Position numbers and translations under genes: made by a program. 64,000 bases of DNA from Anderseniella sp. (GTDB taxonomy: Bacteria > Pseudomonadota > Alphaproteobacteria > Rhizobiales > Aestuariivirgaceae). This document shows, one piece after another, positions 1 to 8,433 of the stretch (the first letter of the stretch is position 1; every line of letters begins with the position of its first letter). The notes below the pieces were generated by a model. It saw only the letters and a program-made list of their open reading frames with translations. It was not told where the DNA came from and searched no databases. The stretch spans positions 682,001 through 746,000 of the forward strand of contig JANQOK010000016.1 in NCBI GenBank assembly GCA_028289645.1, in the 5' to 3' direction.

Positions 1-259
1 CCTGCCGTCTGGCGCCCAGTATGGCGTCCATCAGCATGAATGGGATGCCTCCGGCGTGATCGCCGTGCAGATGGGTAATGACCATCGCCTCGATTGTGTT
101 GTGCTCGATGCCGAGTGCGTTGAGCGCGACAAGGCTTGATGCACCGAAGTCGACAGCAAAACGCATGTCGGGCGCATCCACAACAATACAGGTGTTCAAA
201 CGTCCGCCGGAGCCGAACGCGTCGCCTGTCCCGGCAAATGTCACGGTTACACTCATCAT
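1..259 (-). CDS. MBL-fold metal-dependent hydrolase, N-terminal part only (runs off the left edge)
   Basis: Reading the minus strand from an ATG at 259 gives 86 residues open to the edge of the window. The start of the protein is typical of the metallo-beta-lactamase fold: MSVTVTFAGTGDAFGSGGR, followed by a strand-rich stretch and the zinc-binding signature THLHGDHAGG at about residues 62-71. In this fold the HxHxDH residues bind one or two metal ions and the family includes RNase Z-like and phosphodiesterase-like hydrolases. The FAGTGDAFGSGGR opening resembles RNase Z/PhnP-like members, but the remaining metal ligands lie outside the window, so substrate cannot be assigned. Two consecutive ATG codons (259 and 256) are possible starts. 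Confidence 0.8.
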   Translation of the reverse strand, partial: MMSVTVTFAGTGDAFGSGGRLNTCIVVDAPDMRFAVDFGASSLVALNALGIEHNTIEAMVITHLHGDHAGGIPFMLMDAILGARRQ

Positions 260-679
260 CCCATTCCCGGTTGCGTTGCCGCCCACAGTTAACCCGTGTC
301 CGGTTTCGTGATCGGGCGCCGGCGGCGTGCGGGCTCAGATATTGTGACCGTCAAGCTGCAGCAAGTGCAATAGCCGGTAACCACATCGGCGGTTTGCCGG
401 CCCGCCGGGCACCGGTGAAACATCATTTCACCGCGGTTGATGTCGCGCCGACGGATTGTGGGCTAACGACATGGAAACAACCACCGGCGGAAACTCAACC
501 GCAAACTGTTTCGCGAACTTGAAGAACAGCGCAAAGGCAAAGTCTAAAAGGAGATCCAGTCAAAGCGAACCAATGCTCAGACCACGTCGTAAGTGGTCCT
601 GTACTGGAATTTTGAAGCATACGCCACAGATCGGCAATCCGATCCGTGGCGGGCTGCTCACAGTAGTCGAAGAGGACAC
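260..679. other. Intergenic region between divergent genes
   Basis: This 420-base stretch separates the leftward hydrolase from the rightward oxidoreductase and should hold both promoters. Several short frames cross it but none has a convincing start, ribosome site and protein-like composition together. One frame at 488-547 reads like the charged end of a small protein (RKLNRKLFRELEEQRKGKV, then stop) but has no start codon in frame after the preceding stop at 464. It may be a relic of a small gene or chance. Confidence 0.5.
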
Positions 680-2365
680 ATGACCGAAACAGCCAGCAAC
701 ATTGCCCAGGCGGCGCAGTCCGCCGCCAGCCCCAGCGATCCCTATGCCCGCGAACAGCAGATATTTCCAAAACTGAACGATGACCAGATTGACCGCCTGA
801 CCGGCTACGGATCCATGGAAGAGCTGCCGGCAGGCACGATCCTGTTTCAGCGTGGAGACAGGCGGGCCGATTTCTTTCTGGTGCTCGAGGGAAATATCGA
901 AATTTTCGACCTAGACGACCAGGGCGAGCCGATTGTCTTCACCACCCACGCGGACAACCAGTTCACCGGCGAACTTGACCTGTTCAACGACCGGCAAATC
1001 CTGGTGGGCGGCCGGACCGGGGCCGACAGCAAGGTCGTGCGTCTGACCCGAGCGCAGTTCAATCGCATGTACGCCACCGAGCAGGATATCGCAGAGGTCA
1101 TCATGCGCGCCTATATTCTCAGGCGGACGGCCTTCATCCTGCACGACCAGGCCGGTGTCAGCGTCATTGGCGACCCGAGCAGCCGGGAGTTCCTGCGCAT
1201 TCAAAGGTTCCTGACCCGCAACGGCTATCCGTTTGCGGCGATGCCGATTGGCGAACCGGCAACCACCGAGTATGCAAACCTGCATGACATCGACCTTGAG
1301 CACCTGCCGGCGGTTCGAACCCGTTCGGGAAGCGTTTCCTACGCCCCGACCATCGCCGACCTTGCCGACGAGCTCGGGTTGACGGAAGCCGTCGATGCAC
1401 AGCACGTTTATGATCTTGCCGTCATAGGTGCAGGGCCGGCGGGCCTGTCGGCGTGCGTGTATGCCGCTTCTGAGAACATCGACACCATTGTCGTGGAGGC
1501 CGAAGCACCCGGCGGACAGGCCGGAACAAGTTCCAAGATCGAAAACTACCTCGGCTTCCCGACCGGCATTTCCGGACAGGCGCTGGCCGGCAGGGCGTGG
1601 ATCCAGGGGCAGAAGTTCGGCGCCAAGTTTGCCATTGCGCGCGCCGCCACCGAGATAGAGAAGAAGGGCAATCTGTTCGAGCTCAAGCTGCAACACGGCA
1701 TGCATCTCAAGGCCCGCAGCATTATTCTTGCCTGCGGCGCCACCTACCGCAGCCTCGATCTGCCGAACTACGAAAAGTACGAAGGTCAGGGTATTCACTA
1801 CGCTGCAACAGGGCTGGAGGCGCAATTGTGCGTTGATGAGGAGGTCGCCGTGATCGGCGGCGGCAACTCCGCCGGCCAGGCGGCTGTGTTTCTGTCCGGC
1901 CACGCCAGCCACGTGCACGTGCTGGTCAGGAGTGAAGGCCTGGCAGCCAGCATGTCGGACTACCTGGTCCAGCGCATCGAACAGTCCAGCCGTATCACCC
2001 TGCATCCGTTTACAGAGGTCACCGAACTCAAGGGGGACCGCAGCCTGCGCAAGATCGTCTGGAAGAACAGCCAGACCGGCCAAACGGAAGAGAAGAACAT
2101 CGGCAATATCTTCGTGATGATCGGCGCGGTGCCCAACACATCGTGGATGGGTGACTGTCTGGACCTGGACCAGAGAGGCTTTGTGCTCACCGGTCCGGAT
2201 GCCACGGACGGGCAAGCGAAATCGCCGTTCTCAACGTCGGAGGACGGGATTTTTGCGGTCGGAGACGTGCGTTCCGGGTCGGTGAAGCGGGTTGCATCCG
2301 GCGTCGGCGAAGGTTCCGTGTGTATCAGCGCGATCCACGGCTACCTGGCGGACAATCCGATCTAG
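680..2365 (+). CDS. Cyclic nucleotide-binding domain fused to thioredoxin reductase-like FAD oxidoreductase
   Basis: The 561-residue product starts at ATG 680, preceded by a GAAGAGGA ribosome site. The open frame continues upstream to 593 without a better start. Residues about 20-150 form a Crp-type cyclic nucleotide-binding domain. From about residue 245 a thioredoxin reductase-like module follows, with an FAD-binding GAGPAG motif (about 250) and a second dinucleotide motif GGGNSAG (about 393). The place where thioredoxin reductase carries its CATC redox pair here reads GIHYAATGLEAQLC, so the catalytic disulfide is missing and it is unlikely to reduce thioredoxin directly. It is probably a cytoplasmic NAD(P)H-dependent flavoprotein regulated by ligand binding to the first domain. 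The stop codon overlaps that of the convergent gene within a shared CTAG. Confidence 0.85.
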   Translation: MTETASNIAQAAQSAASPSDPYAREQQIFPKLNDDQIDRLTGYGSMEELPAGTILFQRGDRRADFFLVLEGNIEIFDLDDQGEPIVFTTHADNQFTGELDLFNDRQILVGGRTGADSKVVRLTRAQFNRMYATEQDIAEVIMRAYILRRTAFILHDQAGVSVIGDPSSREFLRIQRFLTRNGYPFAAMPIGEPATTEYANLHDIDLEHLPAVRTRSGSVSYAPTIADLADELGLTEAVDAQHVYDLAVIGAGPAGLSACVYAASENIDTIVVEAEAPGGQAGTSSKIENYLGFPTGISGQALAGRAWIQGQKFGAKFAIARAATEIEKKGNLFELKLQHGMHLKARSIILACGATYRSLDLPNYEKYEGQGIHYAATGLEAQLCVDEEVAVIGGGNSAGQAAVFLSGHASHVHVLVRSEGLAASMSDYLVQRIEQSSRITLHPFTEVTELKGDRSLRKIVWKNSQTGQTEEKNIGNIFVMIGAVPNTSWMGDCLDLDQRGFVLTGPDATDGQAKSPFSTSEDGIFAVGDVRSGSVKRVASGVGEGSVCISAIHGYLADNPI

Positions 2366-4053
2366 TCTGCCCTCACTCCGGTTGCATCCGGCTTCAGCCA
2401 CCCCTTGTAGTGGGCGAACAGTCCCAGCACGGGAACTGTCAGTTCGACGTCGAAACAGAACCGCCCCTGATCATCCTCGTACTCGCGTGACCGGGACCGA
2501 GGTGCCAGCACCCGCGGCAGCGGCACCGGCCCCAGTTTCCATGCCGAAACCGGCATGGCAAGGCCGTCACCGTCGGCGGCAAGGCCAAGCCGGAACGTGA
2601 AGGGACCGAATGTCTCCCAGAAGGTGCCGTCTTTTTGCTGGCGCAACACGGAAGAGAAACACCTGCCGGCAAAATTCCTGACCCAGGTTTCCCGTTCGGC
2701 ACCGTGTTCGCTGATTTCGCGATCCACGGTGACAGTGACCGGGATGTCCGAGCCGCTGGCAGGAAACCCGAACAGCTTTGCCACCAGCCGTGGCAGCAGC
2801 GATCCGGCCGCCCTGACCTCTGAACGGCCGCTCCATACGGGCGCGCCGGTCGAAGCATGCAGGGCTTGCACGGCGGCCGGCATCGTCAGGAAGGTTTCAC
2901 TGCCGAGGGCCTCCTCGAACAAAGACTTCTGAAGCAGAACCCGCTCGGTGTTGGTTTCGATGGAGTAAGGCGCCATCTCGGCTTCGATCGCGGCCAGCGG
3001 CAATATCCGCTCCGCCAGTTGCGCGCCGGGTTCGATGTGGCCGCGCAGCAGTGCCTTGACGGCAGCGGCGGCCGGCAGAACCGGCACATTGGGGCCGTGA
3101 CCCTGACTGGCCACCAGCGAATAGCAGGCCCGTGTCGGCTTGCCGTGCGCATCAAGCCCCTTGACCTGCACACTCATGCCGCCGCGATCCGACGTGGTGA
3201 CACGGGTCAGCCTGCGCATGGCCAGCAGCATCGGGGTGAGAGCAGCCGGACGGCGCAACAAGCCCCATGCGGCGAGCCGGGCGATCACCTGCATTCCCCA
3301 TCGTTCCGGCAACGATTCCAGGCCGGCAGCAAACCGGACATGGGAGGCGACCGCATGGCGCGGACCCAGCAACTCCGCGTCCAGCGTTTCGACCGGGGCA
3401 ACGCGGCGCCTTCCCAGTCCCGGCATGGTAACGGTTCGCGATGCCAGCCAGCCTTTTGTCTGCGACAACCGGCCTTCGCGCCAGACGGGAATGGCACGCC
3501 CTGCATAGCTCAAAATCGCGGAAACGACCGACCTGCCGACCTCGCTGCGGCCTCCCGGCGTGATGCAGATGTCGATGCTGTCGATGCGCCGCCAGCCGCT
3601 GCTCACGGCACGGACCGCCGCAGCCGACAGGGCCGGAGTGGAACTGGCCCCGGCAAGGCCGACGCTGCCATGCCGTCTTGCGGTCTCGTCAAGCGCGCCC
3701 GGATAGCCTTTCAGATAATCACGTGCGTCTGCCAGATCGATAAAGTGCACTCCAGCCTGCAGCACCGTCTCGGCAACCGCATAGCCTGAATTCTGGAACG
3801 GACCTGAACAGTCAATCACGATGAACGGTTTCAGTGTCTCGAGCCGGGTGGCCAGGTTGTGCCGGTGGTCCAGTTGGGCCGCTGAAACCGATGCGTACGG
3901 GTGTGCCTGCATGAGCCTTGCCGCCAGCTGCGTGGCTTTCAGCTCGTTTCGCGAAGTGACGATCAGGTCGATACCGCCCAGCGGGCACAGGTGGCGGGCC
4001 AGACGCTCGCCGAAAACGCCGGTTCCCCCGATAAGCAGCACGCGCCTGTTCAT
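2362..4053 (-). CDS. Saccharopine dehydrogenase-like NAD(P)-binding protein with C-terminal DUF4166
   Basis: The 563-residue product begins MNRRVLLIGGTGVFGERLARHL, a Rossmann dinucleotide-binding GGTGVFG motif, and continues through an SDR-like saccharopine dehydrogenase N-terminal region (about 1-130, including DCSGPFQNSGY). The last 190 or so residues match the character of DUF4166, with GTFWETFGPF and a final FAHYKGWLKPD. Proteins with this two-part structure are common but their substrate is not known; a membrane-lipid or steroid-like substrate has been guessed for relatives, and I cannot confirm it. It lies 37 bases downstream of the DUF2333 gene on the same strand, so it may be the last gene of that operon. 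No strong ribosome site is visible before the ATG. Confidence 0.75.
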   Translation of the reverse strand: MNRRVLLIGGTGVFGERLARHLCPLGGIDLIVTSRNELKATQLAARLMQAHPYASVSAAQLDHRHNLATRLETLKPFIVIDCSGPFQNSGYAVAETVLQAGVHFIDLADARDYLKGYPGALDETARRHGSVGLAGASSTPALSAAAVRAVSSGWRRIDSIDICITPGGRSEVGRSVVSAILSYAGRAIPVWREGRLSQTKGWLASRTVTMPGLGRRRVAPVETLDAELLGPRHAVASHVRFAAGLESLPERWGMQVIARLAAWGLLRRPAALTPMLLAMRRLTRVTTSDRGGMSVQVKGLDAHGKPTRACYSLVASQGHGPNVPVLPAAAAVKALLRGHIEPGAQLAERILPLAAIEAEMAPYSIETNTERVLLQKSLFEEALGSETFLTMPAAVQALHASTGAPVWSGRSEVRAAGSLLPRLVAKLFGFPASGSDIPVTVTVDREISEHGAERETWVRNFAGRCFSSVLRQQKDGTFWETFGPFTFRLGLAADGDGLAMPVSAWKLGPVPLPRVLAPRSRSREYEDDQGRFCFDVELTVPVLGLFAHYKGWLKPDATGVRAD

Positions 4054-4090
4054 GGCAGGTTCCGAAGCGGGTTGAGTTCAGACCAGGTCA

Positions 4091-5227
4091 TCAGCGGTCA
4101 AGTATGGATCTGATCTCCACCAGGTTTGCCCGCACACGCAGGATGTAGAAACCGATCGTGGTGAGGTGGGTTGGCATGATGAAGCCGTCTTCCTTGCCGT
4201 TCGAGACAACCAGAGGATCAAGCTCGATGGCGCTGCGCAACTGCGCGTCCATGCGCTCCCAGATATCGTCCAGGCGGCGTGACTTGGCGACATCGGCGAA
4301 GTCAGCCCGGGTGGCGCGCAGGATACCGTAATAGGCATAGAGCTGGCCTTTCGAGTACCAGAAAATGTCATCAGCGCGGGTGTCGAACCAGCCGGAATTG
4401 TACTGTTCCGAACGATCCTTGATCGAGGCCGAGGTGGATCCGATATCCTTGGCGATGCGGTCGAGAAACTGCAGCAGGTTGTCGGCGCGCGCATCATAGG
4501 TCGCGCTGCAATTGGCGAGACGTTCGTTGTACCGCTGCAGGGATTTCTGCGCATTGCGGTAATAGGAAGGCGTACGCGTGGTTGGACCGAACGGCTGCTT
4601 GTCGAACACGTTGAAGAACCAGGTGAACTGATCGAACTGAATGTTGCCCTTGGCGACCTGGAGGTCCTTGTCTATTTCCGACGTGCCCCTGGTGCGCCCC
4701 AGCGAATCCGCCAGCTCAATGGCGGTACGGCTGGCGGCCTGGTGAACGCCACGCTGGAAAGCCGCCTTGTTGTCGAAGAACCAGGTCTGGTCCCAGGTCA
4801 GCGCCCAGAAGATTCCAGCCTTGAACAGGGGGTGGCTGGAAATCCATTCGTTGCGGTTGACATTGAAGTCGATCAGGTCGGCGGTCACGGTGACAATGTT
4901 GGAGCGCCCGCAGGTCTTGGTGCTGGTCTGACCGCCCTCGACGGCAACCTGTTCGTCGGCAATGCCGGTCAGATCGGTAATTCTCAGGTTGTCGGCGTAG
5001 TCAAGATTGTAGTCGCGAATCCACAATGTGTGCCAGGCGAAGTGCAGGTACCCGATGACAAACGGCACGATGGCCAGGAAAATAATGCCGCGAATGATCC
5101 ACCCGGATCTCTGGAAGAACCGGTACAGGGCCCTGAAAGGCGCCGTGATTGCGCGTCCCAGCGCCGCGAGCCAGGCCTTGAACATGCCGAACATGCGGGA
5201 TATCCACTCCAGGATCGGATCAAGCAT
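4091..5227 (-). CDS. DUF2333 family membrane-anchored protein
   Basis: The 378-residue product starts at ATG 5227, placed 7 bases after a GGAGG site; a GTG three bases earlier (5230) is also possible. An amphipathic N-terminus (LEWISRMFGMFKAWL) is followed by one membrane helix at about residues 44-66 (IIRGIIFLAIVPFVIGYLHF). The rest looks soluble and would lie in the periplasm or on the membrane face. The overall sequence agrees with DUF2333, a proteobacterial family of unknown function. The start overlaps the end of the upstream gene, which points to translational coupling. It is the last member of a five-gene set with an AAA ATPase and is the only one with a clear membrane helix, so it may anchor the complex. 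Confidence 0.8.
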   Translation of the reverse strand: MLDPILEWISRMFGMFKAWLAALGRAITAPFRALYRFFQRSGWIIRGIIFLAIVPFVIGYLHFAWHTLWIRDYNLDYADNLRITDLTGIADEQVAVEGGQTSTKTCGRSNIVTVTADLIDFNVNRNEWISSHPLFKAGIFWALTWDQTWFFDNKAAFQRGVHQAASRTAIELADSLGRTRGTSEIDKDLQVAKGNIQFDQFTWFFNVFDKQPFGPTTRTPSYYRNAQKSLQRYNERLANCSATYDARADNLLQFLDRIAKDIGSTSASIKDRSEQYNSGWFDTRADDIFWYSKGQLYAYYGILRATRADFADVAKSRRLDDIWERMDAQLRSAIELDPLVVSNGKEDGFIMPTHLTTIGFYILRVRANLVEIRSILDR

Positions 5228-6521
5228 CACTTAGCCTCCATCGTTCAAAAAGCGCACTCCACAATTCCTGTTTGTCAGGAAAGAAGGTGGCCGTTATCAG
5301 CCGTACCGCATATTCGCGGTGGGCGTCACTGAATGTTTCATAGTCGCGGTAAAAAGCCTGCTTGTTGACGATAAAGCGGGTCAGAAAATCATACGGCACA
5401 AATTCGCTCAGGAACCTGTTGACCAGCAGCCAGTCGTCATGGTCGGGATTGGCCCTTAGCGACATCAGCATCATTTCCGCATCGAAACCGTCGGTATCGG
5501 GCCGGCTGCCGTTGAGCACCACCCGTTGCAGCTCATGAAGCTGGCGGAACACTTTTGACTTCTTCAACCGGCTCAGGTTCTTGTGCACCCAATTGCCGAT
5601 CTCAACATCTGTAATGGCAGACGGATCCAGCGCCTTGTTGTGCAGGCTCATCTGCAGCCGGCAGAAAATCCCGAACCGGATGTCCACAATGTTTGACCGG
5701 CTCAGCCAGTTCAGGTTCAACGGCTCGACACGGCCGGTGCAGGTCAGATAGTCCAGTACGGCCTTGAGATCGCTCATGGCGATGAAACGGTCCTGCGGGC
5801 GGCGGGCCTTGTCGACCTGCACCTTGGTCGGATCCCCCACCACCATGACCTGGTCGTCTTCGTCGTGAAACACGTAGATGCCGTCGAAATGGCGGGTCCA
5901 GAAAGACCTGGCGTCGAACTGGGTGTGTTGCGGCGCGATCTGGTTGTAGCGGATGTCGCCGCATGCACGGGCCAGTTCGACAATTTCGCCAAGCAGCTCA
6001 TCATTCTGCCAGGCGTCGGCGTCAGTCTCAAAGGTTTCGATCAGTGCGGCGAGCCGGCGTGACTTCTCCAACAGCCCGTCATGGGTGTGCAGGTTGAACT
6101 TGACCCGCTTGATCGAGAGCACATCGTCGAGATTGTCGACACGGTAGGAGGCGTCTTCAATCTCGCCATAGACCACGTCCTTCAGGGTCAGGTTGCGGAT
6201 TGCCTCGGCATTATCCACATAAAACGCCCGCATCAGGTCCGGCGTGGAGGAAAAGCTGATATTGACCACCGGCATATCCGCCTGTTCGGGCGAAACGATA
6301 ATGAAGCGGCGGTTGACGCCGAGCGGATCAAGGTAGCCGTCATCCTTCAGGTCTTTTGCGATCTCAGGCGAAAACCCCATGGCGTCGACCGAAAAGGCAT
6401 TGCGCTTGGTGTTGGCCAGCCCGAAGGCGGTGAGCGCCTGGTTATAGCGTTCCACCAGGTGCGGCTGGTCGATCTGCACCATGGACCCGTAGATCAGGGC
6501 ATTTTCGATCAGCCGTTCCAT
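5220..6521 (-). CDS. Conserved protein of unknown function (possibly DUF6638) in the AAA/DUF2333 operon
   Basis: The 433-residue product has no signal peptide or membrane helix and no catalytic motif I recognise. It is rich in acidic residues and has a mixed alpha/beta character, with a core such as GIYVFHDEDDQVMVVGDPTK around residue 215. From memory it resembles the family named DUF6638, found in alphaproteobacteria, but I could not check this. Its start overlaps the end of the AAA ATPase gene by 13 bases and its end overlaps the DUF2333 start, so the three are almost certainly translated from one message. It may be a cytoplasmic adaptor of the ATPase. Confidence 0.7.
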   Translation of the reverse strand: MERLIENALIYGSMVQIDQPHLVERYNQALTAFGLANTKRNAFSVDAMGFSPEIAKDLKDDGYLDPLGVNRRFIIVSPEQADMPVVNISFSSTPDLMRAFYVDNAEAIRNLTLKDVVYGEIEDASYRVDNLDDVLSIKRVKFNLHTHDGLLEKSRRLAALIETFETDADAWQNDELLGEIVELARACGDIRYNQIAPQHTQFDARSFWTRHFDGIYVFHDEDDQVMVVGDPTKVQVDKARRPQDRFIAMSDLKAVLDYLTCTGRVEPLNLNWLSRSNIVDIRFGIFCRLQMSLHNKALDPSAITDVEIGNWVHKNLSRLKKSKVFRQLHELQRVVLNGSRPDTDGFDAEMMLMSLRANPDHDDWLLVNRFLSEFVPYDFLTRFIVNKQAFYRDYETFSDAHREYAVRLITATFFPDKQELWSALFERWRLSDA

Positions 6522-8422
6522 GTCCCCGCTTCCTTGAGATCGTCGATCTCACGCACCGCACGCTCGCGCACACGCTGTTCACGGACAAGGCGCTCAACAG
6601 CGGTGTCGTCGGACTTGTCGGTATAGCGGAACTCGGAATCGGCATACTTGTGCACTTCCTGCACCACCATCTCCATGGTGATCGGACTGCGTAGTTCACT
6701 GATCATGCCGAGCTTGGTGTCATAGTCCTTGTGCAGGAACAGGTCCGGCTTCTCGAACCATTCTTCCGGCAGATCGACATCCATGGCCCGCATCTTCACG
6801 GCATCGGTGATGTTCTTGATGGCGCGGCCGGTAAAGCGCGGTTCCGCCTGCTTGATGGCGTGCAGATAGGCGCCGACATCGGCAAGTGTCTTGAGCTTGC
6901 CGCCGTTCTTCCTGAACTGCTCGGCGACCTTCATCAGCCCGGCTTCCTGAGGATCGTTGTGTTCTTCGTAGGCTGCCGAGACCGCCTTCTTGATCTCCTG
7001 CGCTGCATACAGGTCATGCTTGCCCAGGCTGATCTTATGGTCCTTGCCGATGAGCAGCGCAAAAATGTCGATGTAGTCTTCCACGGTCTGCGGTCCGTCG
7101 ACCAGCCAGCGGGCGCCGGCACGCTGGCGCAGCGCATCGTCGACATTTTCCGGATAGTTGGAGAACATGCCGATGGAACAGTTGCCGCGCACAACGGTTC
7201 CGGCACCGGACAGGCTTTCCATCAGCACCGCGGTGATTTCCTGCTGGCCGGAAGAGGCGCGGTCATCACTGCGCTTTGCCGCCACCTGGTCAATATCGTC
7301 AACGGTGCCGAAACCGATGACGCGCGGATCCATGACATTGGTGATGAACTGACGGCAGTTCTGCCCCGACTTGCCCTGGTATGAGCTGATCTGGTCGACA
7401 CCGAAATTCTCGTAATGGAAGGTGTAGCCGGCAACCTCGCAATAGCTGTTGATCAAACCGGCGATCATCTGGATCAAAGTGGTCTTGCCGGTGCCCGGGT
7501 TGCCGTCTCCGATGAAGGTGAACAGGAAGCCGCCGAGTTCGACGAACGGATTGAGCTGCCGGTCAAAGTCATACGCCACCAGCATCTTGGCCAGTTTCAT
7601 GGCCTGGTACTTGGCGATGTGATTGCCGACCACCTCGTTCGGCATCTTGAACGTCATGACCAGCGGCTTGCGCTTGCCGCCGCGCGAGGCATCCAACCCG
7701 TTCAGTTCAAAATTGTCCGCATCGAGGCGGATGTGCATGGCCTCGAAAGCCGCCAGCTCGGCAAACCGGCGCTGGCGCGACAACAGCGCGTCACTGGTCA
7801 GGCGGGCAAACTCCTTCGCCCGGGCCAGCAACTGGGCGTCGTCCGGCGATCCGGTGATCGACTGGTCCAGACCGTGCAGGAACGCCTTGTAGGCTTCGTG
7901 CACGGTGTCCAGGTCGAGGGCCGGCTCTGCGACAGCACCGGTGCTGTTGTCCTGGGCATCGAGGGTCTGGTTGAGATAGTTGGCCACGGTAAACAACGAC
8001 ACAAACGCCGATGCTGCCATCAGCTTGTGGAACTGTGTGGCGCGGTCACCGGACAATGGTGACGAGCGGTTGTCGGCGGCCAGTGTTTCAAGGTCAGTAT
8101 GCCTGGCGAACACATCGCCGACCGCCAGCCCCACGGCCATGGCACGGCGCAGCCGGTAGGCCAGCGTATGCTGTGCCGGCGACAGCATGGTGTCGTCCGG
8201 CGTGATCGCGGAAATGGTGTCCAGCATGCGCACCTCAGCCGTCTTGCGGCGTCCGCCACCGGAGACGGTGGAGACAAACCGGCGGCGGGTGCCGGCCAGT
8301 TCGGTGGCAGACCTGTTGTCCGCATCGCTGACGATCACCGCGGTGCGCTCCAGCATGGTCTGCACCGTGGGAATGTGCTTGGCGATGTCCTTTTCCAGCA
8401 GGGTGGTCAGTCCGATATCCAT
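6509..8422 (-). CDS. AAA-type ATPase of the five-gene coiled coil/DUF2333 operon
   Basis: The 637-residue protein has a long helical N-terminal half (about 1-290) followed by an AAA module. The Walker A motif is GDGNPGTGKTTL at about residue 305, Walker B is VIGFGTVDDID at about 372, and a sensor-1 asparagine with an arginine-finger-like segment lies in GMFSNYPENVDDALRQRAGA around 430. These residues predict a hexameric, ATP-driven remodelling enzyme like other AAA proteins. The C-terminal part is charged and probably helical. It is preceded by an 11-base gap after the 381-residue protein and overlaps the following gene. Neighbours suggest it acts on a coiled-coil partner and a membrane protein; the substrate is unknown. 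Confidence 0.8.
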   Translation of the reverse strand: MDIGLTTLLEKDIAKHIPTVQTMLERTAVIVSDADNRSATELAGTRRRFVSTVSGGGRRKTAEVRMLDTISAITPDDTMLSPAQHTLAYRLRRAMAVGLAVGDVFARHTDLETLAADNRSSPLSGDRATQFHKLMAASAFVSLFTVANYLNQTLDAQDNSTGAVAEPALDLDTVHEAYKAFLHGLDQSITGSPDDAQLLARAKEFARLTSDALLSRQRRFAELAAFEAMHIRLDADNFELNGLDASRGGKRKPLVMTFKMPNEVVGNHIAKYQAMKLAKMLVAYDFDRQLNPFVELGGFLFTFIGDGNPGTGKTTLIQMIAGLINSYCEVAGYTFHYENFGVDQISSYQGKSGQNCRQFITNVMDPRVIGFGTVDDIDQVAAKRSDDRASSGQQEITAVLMESLSGAGTVVRGNCSIGMFSNYPENVDDALRQRAGARWLVDGPQTVEDYIDIFALLIGKDHKISLGKHDLYAAQEIKKAVSAAYEEHNDPQEAGLMKVAEQFRKNGGKLKTLADVGAYLHAIKQAEPRFTGRAIKNITDAVKMRAMDVDLPEEWFEKPDLFLHKDYDTKLGMISELRSPITMEMVVQEVHKYADSEFRYTDKSDDTAVERLVREQRVRERAVREIDDLKEAGTWNG

Positions 8423-8433
8423 GATCTATCCGT

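Noticed and set aside
488-547. Frame reading RKLNRKLFRELEEQRKGKV before a stop
   Set aside because: Protein-like composition, but no start codon after the preceding in-frame stop; kept only as a possible relic.
911-2215. Long minus-strand frame of 434 codons opposite the oxidoreductase gene
   Set aside because: It mirrors the GC-rich codons of the plus-strand gene, has no ribosome site and no protein-like motifs.
2857-3789. Plus-strand frame of 310 codons inside the saccharopine dehydrogenase-like gene
   Set aside because: Antisense shadow; the minus-strand frame has a Rossmann motif and a consistent fold.
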